Below are positions 16,030-24,340 of a stretch of 26,037 nt of DNA, piece after piece. Source of the DNA: CAVSWN01 sp046728115. GTDB lineage: Bacteria > Acidobacteriota > Vicinamibacteria > Vicinamibacterales > CAVVIG01. Made by a program: the position numbers and the translations under genes. The stretch is from assembly GCA_046728115.1 (NCBI GenBank), contig JBKPDW010000202.1, forward strand, positions 1-26,037, read 5' to 3'. Under the pieces are notes generated by a model that did no database searches, had not been told where the DNA came from, and was given only the letters and a program-made list of their open reading frames with translations. The first letter of the stretch is position 1; each line of letters opens with the position of its first letter.

Positions 16030-18207
16030 TTACCTGCCGTTTCCAGCCCGCTCAGGCAACGCGAATACGTACAGCGCATTGCCGGTTCCCGCCGGATGCA
16101 CCTCCGGGATGATCGTTCGCGGCACCATACGCGGGCTCCCACCTCCGGCGGCGCCCGTCGGGACCGCGATGAACTGCCGGCCGCCGATGCTGAACGAAAC
16201 GGGATAGCCTTGCACGGTCGTCCCGAGCCGGGTCTGCCACAGCGTTTCGCCCGTCCTGACGTCGAACGCGCGAAACGTGCGATCGAGGTCGCCGACGAAA
16301 CCGATTCCGCTTGCCGTCGTCAACACGGCCGTGAGGAACGGCGACCGCTGTTCGCGGCTCCACACTTCTTTCATCGTCTTCACGTCGTACGCGGCCAGCT
16401 TTCCCACATTCCCTTCGGTGCCTGGCATTTCGAAGAAGCGGCGATCGGCGCCGGTACCGCCCGATCCGTCCGTGAAATCGATCTTGCGGCCGGACATTTC
16501 CATGCACGACTGGCTGAGGGGGATTACGAGCACGCCGATGCCAGGGTCATAGCTCATGGCCTGCCAGTTATGACCGCCTTCCGTGCTCGGGCATGACTGG
16601 ACCCACTGACCCGTCTGCTGCTCGAGGATGTCGGCCCGATACGTCGGCGTGCCGGTCTTGGCATCGATCGACTCGAATACGTTTTGAAAAACGGTCTCTT
16701 TGAAATCGACGAACTTGCCGGTGCGCCGATCGAGCTTCCACAGAATGCCGGCCTTGCCGATCGTGAACAACAGTTTCTGATCGCCAACGTCCACGAGCAC
16801 GCGCTCGAAGACTTCGTCGAGGTCGAGCGATTCGCCGGGCGCATGCTGATAGTGCCAGACGAGCGTGCCGTCCTTCGGCCGCAGCGCCACCGTCGAGCTC
16901 GTGTAGAGCGCTTTGTCGAAATTGGTCGTCCCCCGGGTGGCGCGCATCCACGGCTTGGCCTGCGCGATGCCCCAGTACGTGAGATCGAGATCGGGGTCGT
17001 AACTGCCTGCAATCCACGTCTCGCCGCCCACTCGCAGATTGTCGGCGAGCTTGCCCCACGTCTCGGCGCCCGCCTGCCCCGTGCGGGCGATCGTGTTGAA
17101 CTTCCACAACTGCCTGCCGGTCGCCGCGTCGTAGCCGCTGATCCAGCAGCCGTCGTTCCCGTACCGATCGCACCCGACCAGGCCGTTGACCACCACGCCC
17201 TTGATGACGATCGGGCCCGCGGTGTTGGCGTATCCCTTCGCGCGGTCGGCAATCGCCGTTTCCCAGACCTGTTTTCCCGTTCGCGCGTCGAGGGCGACCA
17301 GGCGCGCATTGGTCGTGGCCACGTACACCTTGTCCTCGTAGATGGCCATGTTCCGCATCGCGGCAATGCCGGTCGCCGCGTTCGGACCGACGTGGTTCTC
17401 CCAGATCAAATCGCCGCTCTTGGCATCGAGCGCCTGAACGACGTTCAATGTGTTGTTCAGATACATGACGCCGTTGTGGACGACGGGCGTGGGCTCGTTT
17501 GTCTGGCCCTCGTTCATCGACCAGACCCAGGCCAGCTGCAGCTCCTTCACGTTGTCGCGGGTGATCTGCGTCAGCGGGCTGTGGCTCCAGCCCTGGTAAT
17601 TGCGGCGAGCCATCAGCCAGTCGCCGGGATCCTGGTTGCGCAGCATCTCGTCGGTGACAGGCACGTAGTTCTTCACTTCTCCAGCGATCGTGAGACCCAG
17701 CGGCCCTGCATTGTTCGCGCCTCGCCCGCCGGCGCCTGGCGCTTGTCCCCGTCCCCCCTGCCCACGACCCGCGGGTTGCGCGGCTGGTGCACCGCTCGTC
17801 GTCGACACCGCTCCGGTTGCGATCGTGCCGACCGGTATCGCCGTCGTCGGCGTCAGCGGTTGGGGTCCGGCCTGCGCACCGTTGGCGCTCAGGATGTAGG
17901 CGGTCACCGCGAGGTATTGCTCGGCGCCGAGGTCCGCGCCCGTTGGCGGCATCGTGCTCTGGATGAACTCGAACAGATCGCGTGTGGTGCGACCGCGCCA
18001 CGTGTTCATGAAGTTATTGCCCGCAAGCTGCGGAGCCTCGTTGCGGCCGGCGAGGTCTGCCAGATGGCAACTCGCGCAGCTGGCTTGATAGACGGCGCGG
18101 CCTGCGGCGGCCTGCTCGGCCGAAAACACCGTCGACGGCGCTTGCTGGCCCGAGGCCACGGCGAAGCCGCAGACAAGAACCACTGAGAGCGTCACGAAAT
18201 GCCTCAT
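16030..18207 (-). CDS. Periplasmic PQQ-type dehydrogenase with N-terminal cytochrome c domain
   Basis: A 725-residue exported quinoprotein. Signal peptide about 1-20. The cytochrome c domain has CASCH at 44-48 and a likely axial Met86 in STMPPTG. A Gly/Pro/Gln/Arg-rich linker (about 140-170) leads to an eight-bladed-propeller-type domain. Its blade tryptophan-docking motifs recur: ALDAKSGDLIWE, ALDARTGKQVWE, GYDAATGRQLWK, AFDVRTGETLWQ. Such enzymes oxidise alcohols or aldehydes with PQQ in the periplasm and pass electrons to cytochrome c. Usual quinohaemoproteins carry the cytochrome at the C-terminus, so the N-terminal position is less common. The substrate cannot be predicted. Its ATG overlaps the CHRD gene stop (ATGA at 18204-18207), implying coupled translation. 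Confidence 0.9.
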   Translation of the reverse strand: MRHFVTLSVVLVCGFAVASGQQAPSTVFSAEQAAAGRAVYQASCASCHLADLAGRNEAPQLAGNNFMNTWRGRTTRDLFEFIQSTMPPTGADLGAEQYLAVTAYILSANGAQAGPQPLTPTTAIPVGTIATGAVSTTSGAPAAQPAGRGQGGRGQAPGAGGRGANNAGPLGLTIAGEVKNYVPVTDEMLRNQDPGDWLMARRNYQGWSHSPLTQITRDNVKELQLAWVWSMNEGQTNEPTPVVHNGVMYLNNTLNVVQALDAKSGDLIWENHVGPNAATGIAAMRNMAIYEDKVYVATTNARLVALDARTGKQVWETAIADRAKGYANTAGPIVIKGVVVNGLVGCDRYGNDGCWISGYDAATGRQLWKFNTIARTGQAGAETWGKLADNLRVGGETWIAGSYDPDLDLTYWGIAQAKPWMRATRGTTNFDKALYTSSTVALRPKDGTLVWHYQHAPGESLDLDEVFERVLVDVGDQKLLFTIGKAGILWKLDRRTGKFVDFKETVFQNVFESIDAKTGTPTYRADILEQQTGQWVQSCPSTEGGHNWQAMSYDPGIGVLVIPLSQSCMEMSGRKIDFTDGSGGTGADRRFFEMPGTEGNVGKLAAYDVKTMKEVWSREQRSPFLTAVLTTASGIGFVGDLDRTFRAFDVRTGETLWQTRLGTTVQGYPVSFSIGGRQFIAVPTGAAGGGSPRMVPRTIIPEVHPAGTGNALYVFALPERAGNGR

Positions 18208-18653
18208 CGTTTTGTCTCCGGCAGCAGCCAGCCCCACAGGTTGCCGTCGGGCGCCTTTTCGCTGTGGAGCTGCACGTAAACGCGGCCGTTTTCGAGATCG
18301 CCGATCTGTGCCGGTGTCAGCTCGAACGTTCCGCTGATCGTGCCGCTGGTGTCGTGCGACACCGACAGATCGAACACAACGGGTCCACGCACGCCGCGCA
18401 CCGGGCTCTTGCGCACTTGGGCGGTCGTTGCTGGCGATCGCAATCCACTGAAAGTGCCGGCAACGCTCAGCGTTTTGCCGCTGAGCGTCGCGGTGATAGA
18501 ACCCGACCCGCTGATCGTCGCCTGCATCGAGATATCGATCGGCACCGGTGCGATTCGACCTTTGAACGCTCTGGCGGCCTGCGCTCGAGCGGTCACAGAC
18601 AGCGTCAAGGCGAGCAGCGCGACCAGACATGTCGCGTTCAGTTGTCTGCGCAT
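18204..18653 (-). CDS. CHRD-domain exported protein
   Basis: A protein of 149 residues from ATG 18653, or 160 from ATG 18686. The signal peptide is MRRQLNATCLVALLALTLSV, ending near ARAQ. The mature part carries a CHRD-type beta domain: SGSGSITATLSGKTLSVAGT, FSGLRSPATTAQV, VFDLSVSHDTSGTISGTFEL, and the closing GRVYVQLHSEKAPDGNLWGW. CHRD domains occur in bacterial secreted proteins and in animal chordin; their role in bacteria is unknown. A 33-bp tandem duplication repeats the start-codon region, creating two equivalent starts with identical poor ribosome sites. The gene is first in the unit with the quinoprotein, which it overlaps by four bases. Confidence 0.85.
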   Translation of the reverse strand: MRRQLNATCLVALLALTLSVTARAQAARAFKGRIAPVPIDISMQATISGSGSITATLSGKTLSVAGTFSGLRSPATTAQVRKSPVRGVRGPVVFDLSVSHDTSGTISGTFELTPAQIGDLENGRVYVQLHSEKAPDGNLWGWLLPETKR

Positions 18654-18699
18654 GAGCGGCAATGATGCGTTCAGTTGGCTGCGCATGAGCGGCAATGAT
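18634..18699. repeat. 33-bp tandem duplication across the CHRD start codon
   Basis: Two head-to-tail 33-bp copies, 18634-18666 and 18667-18699, differ at one base (GTTGTCT versus GTTGGCT). Each holds an ATG in the CHRD frame, encoding MRRQLNA and MRSQLNA, so the second copy adds exactly 11 codons in frame upstream. Confidence 0.9.
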
Positions 18700-18927
18700 A
18701 ATGCGTCCCGGCCGACGTCGTGTGCCATCGCGCCGACCGTGCACAACTGACTCGATCGGAATCAAACACCGTGCGGCTCGAGGCGGAAATGGCCCGCCAG
18801 CCCGGCCGGCCACCACGCCTGTCTAACTGCCTCCACGAGTTCGGTTTGCCGCCGGAGCGCGATCTGCGCGAGCGGTGCCGGGACGTCAGCACGCCTCTGG
18901 CGCATCTGTTGCACGTATGACCTTGTC

Positions 18928-21297
18928 ATGCAACGACTTCGCGGACATTTTGATGAGCTCTCGCGCGAATGGCGCGAAGCCAGATATCGACACCCCAAGC
19001 TTTCGGTCGCCATCGCCGCAATTGCGTCCTTCGTTGCCGTCGCACCGGTGGTATTCGGTGCGTGGTTTCTCGTCTCCTTGTTCTCGGGGCTGCCTGACGT
19101 CGCTGCTATCCAGCGGATCGGCGAGATGGATCAGGCGACGGCGGTGTACGACGATGCAGACCAACTCGCGTTCACGATTTACAAGGAGCAGCGGATCGAC
19201 GTGCCGTTGACGAAGGTGTCGCCGCACGTCGTATCGGCACTGACCGCGATCGAGGATCAGCGGTTCTACGACCATCGGGGCATCGATGTCGTCCGCATTG
19301 CGTCAGCGGCGCTTGCAAACCTCCGTCATCGTCGAGCCGTACAGGGCGCCAGCACGCTGACACAGCAGCTCGCGCGCCAGTCTTTCCTCACGCCCGACAA
19401 GACGCTCCGGCGCAAGGTGCAGGAGGTCATCCTGGCTTCGAGAATCGAGCAGCTGTATACGAAGCAGCAGATTCTCGAACTCTACCTGAACAAGGTGTAC
19501 TTCGGTGACGGCCTATATGGTATCGAGGCAGCTGCGCGCGGCTACCTCGACAAACACGCGTCGGACGTCGACATCACCGAAGCAGCACTGCTGGCGGGTC
19601 TCGTCAAGTCGCCGTCCTCCTATGCGCCCACGGTGAGCATGACCCGGGCAATCGCCCGCCGCAATCGTGTACTGCAGGCGATGCTCGAGGCCGGCGCGAT
19701 CGACCGGGCGACGTTGAAGAATGCACTGGCGGCGAAGATCACGCTGCGCGACGGATTCCACGCCGACGAGCCACAGGGACAGTACTTCAAGGAGCAGGTT
19801 CGCCTCGAGCTGGTGCAGCGGTTCGGCTGGCAGCGCGTGTATCAGGGTGGTCTTCGCGTGTTCTCAACCGTCAACATGCCGCTCCAGATCGCCGCAGAGT
19901 CTGCCGTGGCCGATTCGCTGAAGGCCCTCGAGCAGCGCCGCGCCGCGCTCGCACGTCGTGCCGTCGTGAGAAACGGGAACGCTCAACAGCCGGCTGACGA
20001 CGAAGGGCTTCAGGCGGCGCTGCTGGCAATGGATCCGCACACCGGTCACATCCGCGCGATGGTTGGCGGTCGCAATTTCGAAGAGAGCCATTTCAATCGC
20101 GCCGTGCAGGCGCACCGCCAGCCTGGATCCGCCTTCAAACCATTCGTGTATGCAACGGCTCTCGAGCAAGGCTATAGCCCCGCAACCGTCATCGATCACC
20201 TTGACGATCCGATCGCAACGCCGAAGGGCGGCTGGATGCCGGAAGACGAGCACTCCGGCGCTCCGTCGATGACACTGCGCATGGCGCTTCGGACGTCGAG
20301 CAATCGCGCGGCTGTGCAGCTGCTCCAGCAGGTCGGCCTCGGGCGCACGGTCGAATACGTCAAGCACCTCGGAATCGGCGACGTGCCCGCCGTCCCATCG
20401 CTTGCGCTCGGTGCGGGCGAGGTCACGGTTCAGTCGATGACGGCCGCGTACGCTGCCTTCGCGAACGAAGGCCTCGTGCCCAAGCCGGTTCTCATTCGCC
20501 GTGTCGAAGATCGCGATGGGCGTGTGCTGTATCGAGCACAGGATTCCTCCAGGCGTGCGATCAAGGAAACGACGGCGTTTCTCATGTCGACGATGATGGC
20601 CGACGTGATCAACGCGGGCACCGGCTGGCGCGCGCGACAGCTGGGGTTCATGCTGCCGGCCGCAGGGAAGACCGGCACCACGAACGATTTTCACGACGCC
20701 TGGTTCGTCGGCTTCACGCCCAACATCGTCACCGGCGTCTGGGTCGGTTTCGATCAGCCACGCACGATTCTGCCGAACGGCTTTGCGGCCGACATCGCGG
20801 TGCCGTTGTGGGCGAGCTTCATGAAGGTTGCGACACGCGACGACAAACCGGAATGGCTGTCGCCGCCATCAGGCCTGACCACGGCGACGGTCTGCCGGAT
20901 TTCCGGAAAGCTAGCGACCGATTCGTGCCGCGACGTTCCGACGCCTGCGGCGGACGGATCGATCGAACGCAAGTCGATGGTCTACACCGAGTATTTCGTT
21001 CGGGGTACTGAGCCAACGACCTCCTGCGACGTGCACACGTCAACGAGCCTGCTGACGAGAATTGCCGCTGTCCCCGCCGGAGAGGATCGTCCGGCAGCGC
21101 ACATTGAATCGGTCGGTACGCCGGCATCGACCCCCGTAGCCTCGGCGGTTAGCGCGCCGCCGCCCAGCGTCGACGAGCCGCCTCAGGCGCCGGCGGCGAA
21201 GAAGCGCGGTTTCTGGTCGCGCCTCTTTGGAATCGGTAAAGAGCGCGAGTCGAAATCGCCGGACGCATCGCCGCCCAAGAAGAAGACAGGCGGTTAG
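18928..21297 (+). CDS. Class A penicillin-binding protein (bifunctional peptidoglycan synthase)
   Basis: A 789-residue PBP1A-type enzyme that polymerises and cross-links peptidoglycan. One N-terminal membrane helix (about 27-52) anchors it. The GT51 glycosyltransferase domain has catalytic Glu109 in AIEDQRFYDHRG, then QGASTLTQQLARQ and the LYLNKVYFGDGLYGIEAAA block. The transpeptidase domain has Ser401-X-X-Lys404 (SAFK), Ser457-X-Asn459 (SSN) and Lys581-Thr-Gly (KTGTT). The tail after about residue 720 is proline/alanine-rich and ends in lysine-rich basic segments (AKKRGFWSRLFG; SPPKKKTGG), an unusual terminus for a periplasmic domain. ATG 18928 has no clear ribosome site. The gene is divergent from the CHRD operon across about 270 bases. 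Confidence 0.95.
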   Translation: MQRLRGHFDELSREWREARYRHPKLSVAIAAIASFVAVAPVVFGAWFLVSLFSGLPDVAAIQRIGEMDQATAVYDDADQLAFTIYKEQRIDVPLTKVSPHVVSALTAIEDQRFYDHRGIDVVRIASAALANLRHRRAVQGASTLTQQLARQSFLTPDKTLRRKVQEVILASRIEQLYTKQQILELYLNKVYFGDGLYGIEAAARGYLDKHASDVDITEAALLAGLVKSPSSYAPTVSMTRAIARRNRVLQAMLEAGAIDRATLKNALAAKITLRDGFHADEPQGQYFKEQVRLELVQRFGWQRVYQGGLRVFSTVNMPLQIAAESAVADSLKALEQRRAALARRAVVRNGNAQQPADDEGLQAALLAMDPHTGHIRAMVGGRNFEESHFNRAVQAHRQPGSAFKPFVYATALEQGYSPATVIDHLDDPIATPKGGWMPEDEHSGAPSMTLRMALRTSSNRAAVQLLQQVGLGRTVEYVKHLGIGDVPAVPSLALGAGEVTVQSMTAAYAAFANEGLVPKPVLIRRVEDRDGRVLYRAQDSSRRAIKETTAFLMSTMMADVINAGTGWRARQLGFMLPAAGKTGTTNDFHDAWFVGFTPNIVTGVWVGFDQPRTILPNGFAADIAVPLWASFMKVATRDDKPEWLSPPSGLTTATVCRISGKLATDSCRDVPTPAADGSIERKSMVYTEYFVRGTEPTTSCDVHTSTSLLTRIAAVPAGEDRPAAHIESVGTPASTPVASAVSAPPPSVDEPPQAPAAKKRGFWSRLFGIGKERESKSPDASPPKKKTGG

Positions 21298-21590
21298 TTT
21301 GGTCCTTCGTGCTTGGGCCTGGGTGCTTGGTCCGTCCTTGGTCCAGCGTCCGTCCATGGGTCCCACGTCCGTCCCTGAGTCCCCAGTCCGTCGCTGAGTC
21401 CCGAGCCCGTCCGCAGTTGAGTCCTGATGCTCAATTCTCAATGGACCTGATCCATTTGATCTTGGACCAACAGACGGACTACGGACCAGGGAAGGACCGC
21501 GGACCAGGGACGGACCACGGACCTGGGACGGACCACGGACCACGGACGGACCAAGCACGAAGCACCAGGCACCAAGGACCAGTTAGCGGC
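21298..21590. repeat. Long imperfect inverted repeat built of GGTCCGT-type units
   Basis: The 322-base gap between the PBP and delta' genes holds no gene. Its left part (about 21298-21428) is rich in GGTCC/GTCCGTCC units; its right part (about 21473-21586) carries the complement, GGACC/GGACGGACC. Read in reverse complement, the right arm aligns with the left over about 110 bases, including GTGCTTGGTCCGTCC in both, with a central spacer of about 45 bases. The transcript could fold into a long irregular hairpin. Protein-like frames in it are repeat translations. Confidence 0.75.
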
Positions 21591-21600
21591 ACGCATGCAG

Positions 21601-21609
21601 TGATACGAT
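21601..21609 (+). promoter_or_regulatory. Candidate extended -10 element before the delta' gene
   Basis: TGATACGAT lies ten bases before ATG 21620, and no Shine-Dalgarno is evident between them. If used, transcription would begin about four bases from the start codon, giving an almost leaderless mRNA. The same nine bases occur before the regulator gene at 6696. Confidence 0.4.
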
Positions 21610-21619
21610 CCGTCTCGGG

Positions 21620-22522
21620 ATGCCATTTCGGGATGTGGTCGGCCACCGTCGATTGATCGATCTGCTCGTCCGATCGATTCGCCACGATTCCCTTCCTCCG
21701 AGCCTGCTCTTCACCGGACGCGAAGGTTCAGGAACCCGCGAAACGGCGCTGGCCGTTGCGCAGGCGCTCAACTGCCTGTCGCCGGAGCGCGAAAGCACGT
21801 CGGATGCGTGCGGGCAGTGCGGCGCGTGTGCCCGGATCGCGCGAGGCATTCATCCGGACGTTCTTTTCGTCGAGCCCGGCGACACGGGAGCGATCAAGAT
21901 CGAGCAGGTGCGCGAGGTGGTGGAGCGAACGGCGTACCGGCCGTTCGAAGGCCGGCGGCGCGTGGTAATCGTCGATCAGGCCGAGACCATGACGCCGCAG
22001 ACGCAGAACGCGTTGCTCAAGACGCTCGAGGAACCGCCATCGTCGTCCGTCTTCATTCTGATCACGGCGCTGCCGGACCAACTGCTGGCGACGGTCCGAT
22101 CGCGATTGATCCGGTTGTCGTTCGCGGACATCGGCCAAGTGGAGATGGACAGGGAGTCGCGTGACGTCGCCGAGCGTGTGCTCGCGCAGGCCGCGGCCAA
22201 CGGCGATCGGGGACGCAGGCTCGAGGCCGCGAAGGATCTGCTCGTCAACACCGGCGCCGGCGGCGGTCGAGACCGCGATCAGCTGGCTGCCCATCTGCGC
22301 GCGATGGCGGCGCTGCTGCGCGATATGGAAGTGCGGGCGACGGGCGCAGACGACCGCGTGCTCGCCCATCAGGACGCGCGGCCGGCGGTCGATCGCCTCG
22401 TCAAGGCCTATCGAGGCGAGCGGGGAATACGGGCCTTTGCGGCCGTCGACAAGGCCTTGGCGGCGCTCGAAGGCAACGCGGGCGTGAAAGTCGTCGCGGA
22501 CTGGGTAGTATTACAGCTATGA
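21620..22522 (+). CDS. holB: DNA polymerase III delta' subunit
   Basis: A 300-residue clamp-loader subunit. Recognisable elements are the degenerate P-loop GREGSGTRET at 33-42 (no Walker lysine, as in other delta' subunits), the zinc module with Cys52, Cys64, Cys67 and Cys70, VVIVDQAETMTPQTQNALLK with TLEEPP, and LLATVRSRLIRLSF at 155-168. The C-terminal collar helices (AERVLAQAAANGDRGRRLEA to KVVADWVVLQL) are present. Between about 168 and 185 the usual lid domain of some 40 residues appears missing, which explains the short length against E. coli (334). ATG 21620 has no clear ribosome site. Its stop overlaps the ricT start (ATGA at 22519-22522). Confidence 0.9.
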   Translation: MPFRDVVGHRRLIDLLVRSIRHDSLPPSLLFTGREGSGTRETALAVAQALNCLSPERESTSDACGQCGACARIARGIHPDVLFVEPGDTGAIKIEQVREVVERTAYRPFEGRRRVVIVDQAETMTPQTQNALLKTLEEPPSSSVFILITALPDQLLATVRSRLIRLSFADIGQVEMDRESRDVAERVLAQAAANGDRGRRLEAAKDLLVNTGAGGGRDRDQLAAHLRAMAALLRDMEVRATGADDRVLAHQDARPAVDRLVKAYRGERGIRAFAAVDKALAALEGNAGVKVVADWVVLQL

Positions 22523-23301
22523 GCGTTCCTGCCAGCTCGCCACTCGTCGCCGTGAAGCTGACGCCCGTCGGCCGGGCGCAGACGTTTCTCCCACCGGATG
22601 CGCCGCCGGACGCGTCGCCGCGGAATGGCGATCGTGTGGTCGTGCAGACCGATCAAGGTCCGGCTATCGGAACCGTGGTTCGACGGATCCCGCAACTCGA
22701 TCAGAAGCGCGCCCCGGATCCCGATTCTCCGCAGCGCGTCGTTCGCCTGGCGACCCGGGACGACATCATCGCCCGGCTCAAGCATCAGCGGCGCGAACAG
22801 GAGGCCTTTCGCATCGGGCTCCTCAAGATCCGCGAACGCGGTCTGCCGATGAAACTCGCGCGGGTCGAACACGCATTCGACGGATCGAAACTGCTCTTCT
22901 ACTTCACGGCGGATGGACGGGTCGATTTCCGCGACCTCGTGCGGGAGCTGGCCTCGGAATTCCGCATGCGGATCGAGCTGCGGCAGATTGGCGTTCGGGA
23001 CGAAGCCAAGATGTACGGCGGCTACGGCACCTGCGGCCGCCCGCTCTGCTGTACGACGTTCCTGCAGTCGTTCGAGCCTATCTCGATCAAGATGGCGAAG
23101 CAGCAGGACTTGAGCCTGAACCCGTCCAAGTTATCAGGTCTGTGCGGCCGGTTGAAATGCTGCCTGCGATATGAGTTGCCGAACGCCAAGGGCGTCACGC
23201 ACGGAGGCTGCGGCAGCGAAGGCGGCTGCGATAACCCGTCGGGCTGCGGCGCAGGCGGATGTAACAGCGGCAGCTGTGGAACGTGTAATTGCCACGGCTG
23301 A
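22519..23301 (+). CDS. ricT: PSP1/RicT (YaaT)-family regulatory protein with cysteine-rich tail
   Basis: A 260-residue PSP1-domain protein. In B. subtilis the homologue RicT works with RicA and RicF in an Fe-S-containing complex affecting RNase Y-dependent RNA processing and development. The conserved core is complete: DFRDLVRELASEFRMRIELR, the YGTCGRPLCC and SGLCGRLKCCLRYE cysteine motifs, and KMAKQQDLSLNPSKLSG between them. A Gly/Ser-rich tail after about residue 228 adds seven cysteines in roughly 32 residues, ending GTCNCHG. The holB-ricT order matches Firmicutes, where the two genes are neighbours. The ATGA overlap with holB indicates coupling. RicA and RicF partners are not in this window. 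Confidence 0.92.
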   Translation: MSVPASSPLVAVKLTPVGRAQTFLPPDAPPDASPRNGDRVVVQTDQGPAIGTVVRRIPQLDQKRAPDPDSPQRVVRLATRDDIIARLKHQRREQEAFRIGLLKIRERGLPMKLARVEHAFDGSKLLFYFTADGRVDFRDLVRELASEFRMRIELRQIGVRDEAKMYGGYGTCGRPLCCTTFLQSFEPISIKMAKQQDLSLNPSKLSGLCGRLKCCLRYELPNAKGVTHGGCGSEGGCDNPSGCGAGGCNSGSCGTCNCHG

Positions 23302-23323
23302 CGGAAGAGCCCTCGAGATCAGC

Positions 23324-23380
23324 CACGAAATCGCGAATCACGAAACCTGACTGGGTTTGTCGTGTTTTCGCGTTTCCGTG
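23324..23380. repeat. Imperfect inverted repeat between ricT and pdxA
   Basis: The left arm (about 23324-23347, CACGAAATCGCGAATCACG and following AAACC) pairs imperfectly with the right arm (about 23353-23380, GGGTTT to TTTCCGTG) around a five-base loop. It fills most of the 106-base gap and could fold into a long stem with a few bulges, acting as a terminator or an mRNA-processing or stability element. Confidence 0.6.
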
Positions 23381-23407
23381 ACCCGTGACGCGTACGTGAA
23401 ACGCCTC

Positions 23408-24340
23408 ATGTCCAAGCCCCGCATCGCGATTACGGCCGGCGATCCGGCTGGAATCGGACCAGAGATCGCTGAACGCGCCGCAGGCGATCCGCGCGTGCTC
23501 GATGTATGCGAGCCTATCGTCTACGGACCGCCAGCGGGTGCTGTGTTCCCGCTCGGTGTGCTCAGTGCTGACGCCGGGAAGGCTGCATACGACGCGATCG
23601 TTCGGGCCGTCCATGATGCGCAGCACGGCGTCGTTGCCGGCATCGCCACGGCGCCGATCAACAAAGAAGCGTTTCGTCTCGCCGGCCTGCCGTGGAACGG
23701 CCACACCGATTTGCTGGCGCACCTCACCGGGTCGCGCGACGTGGCGATGCTCTTCTACTCCGAGACGCTGCGTGTCGTGCTGGCCACCATTCACATTCCG
23801 CTGGCGGACGTGTCACACGCGCTGACATCGGCATCGCTCGAGACGACGATCGGGTTGACCGCGTGTGAGCTGCCACGATTCGGTCTCGCCAAGCCGCGCA
23901 TTGCCGTCGCGGGGCTGAATCCGCATGCCGGCGAGCATGGACTCTTCGGACGCGAAGAAGCGACTGTCATCGCGCCTGCGATCGCTGCGTGCCGTCAGCG
24001 GGGGATCGACGTCTCGGGTCCGTTCCCCGGCGATTCGGTGTTCGTCCGCGCTTGTCGTGGCGAATTCGACGTCGTCGTCGCCTGTTATCACGATCAGGGT
24101 TTGATTCCGATCAAGCTCGTGGCGACGCGCCAGGCGGTGAACGTCACGCTAGGGCTGCCCATCATTCGCACGTCGGTCGACCATGGCACGGCGTTCGACA
24201 TTGCCGGGAAAGGCATGGCCGATCCGGAGAGCATGATCGCGGCGGTGTTGCTGGCGGCGCGATTGGCAACGAACCGCGGGCCTCACAGCCCCGCGCTCCC
24301 AACAGAGGGCGGCCCGTTCATTTTGCCGAACCATGGCTGA
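23408..24340 (+). CDS. pdxA: 4-hydroxythreonine-4-phosphate dehydrogenase
   Basis: A 310-residue PdxA, which oxidises 4-phosphohydroxy-L-threonine in DXP-dependent vitamin B6 synthesis. Start ITAGDPAGIGPE is typical. Metal ligands His129 (TIHIPLAD), His173 (GLNPHAGEHGLFG) and His228 (YHDQGLIPIK) have spacings matching E. coli His166, His211 and His266. GLPWNGHTDLLA and LGLPIIRTSVDHGTAFDIAG are also conserved. It is about 20 residues shorter than usual, with the gap in the N-terminal region after residue 30. ATG 23408 is chosen because homology begins there; frames further upstream lie in the inverted repeat. The 3' end overlaps smpB by eight bases. Confidence 0.95.
   Translation: MSKPRIAITAGDPAGIGPEIAERAAGDPRVLDVCEPIVYGPPAGAVFPLGVLSADAGKAAYDAIVRAVHDAQHGVVAGIATAPINKEAFRLAGLPWNGHTDLLAHLTGSRDVAMLFYSETLRVVLATIHIPLADVSHALTSASLETTIGLTACELPRFGLAKPRIAVAGLNPHAGEHGLFGREEATVIAPAIAACRQRGIDVSGPFPGDSVFVRACRGEFDVVVACYHDQGLIPIKLVATRQAVNVTLGLPIIRTSVDHGTAFDIAGKGMADPESMIAAVLLAARLATNRGPHSPALPTEGGPFILPNHG

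Noticed and set aside
21298..21590. CRISPR-like array
   Set aside because: Units are short, degenerate and in opposite orientation in the two halves; there are no constant repeats, unique spacers or cas genes.
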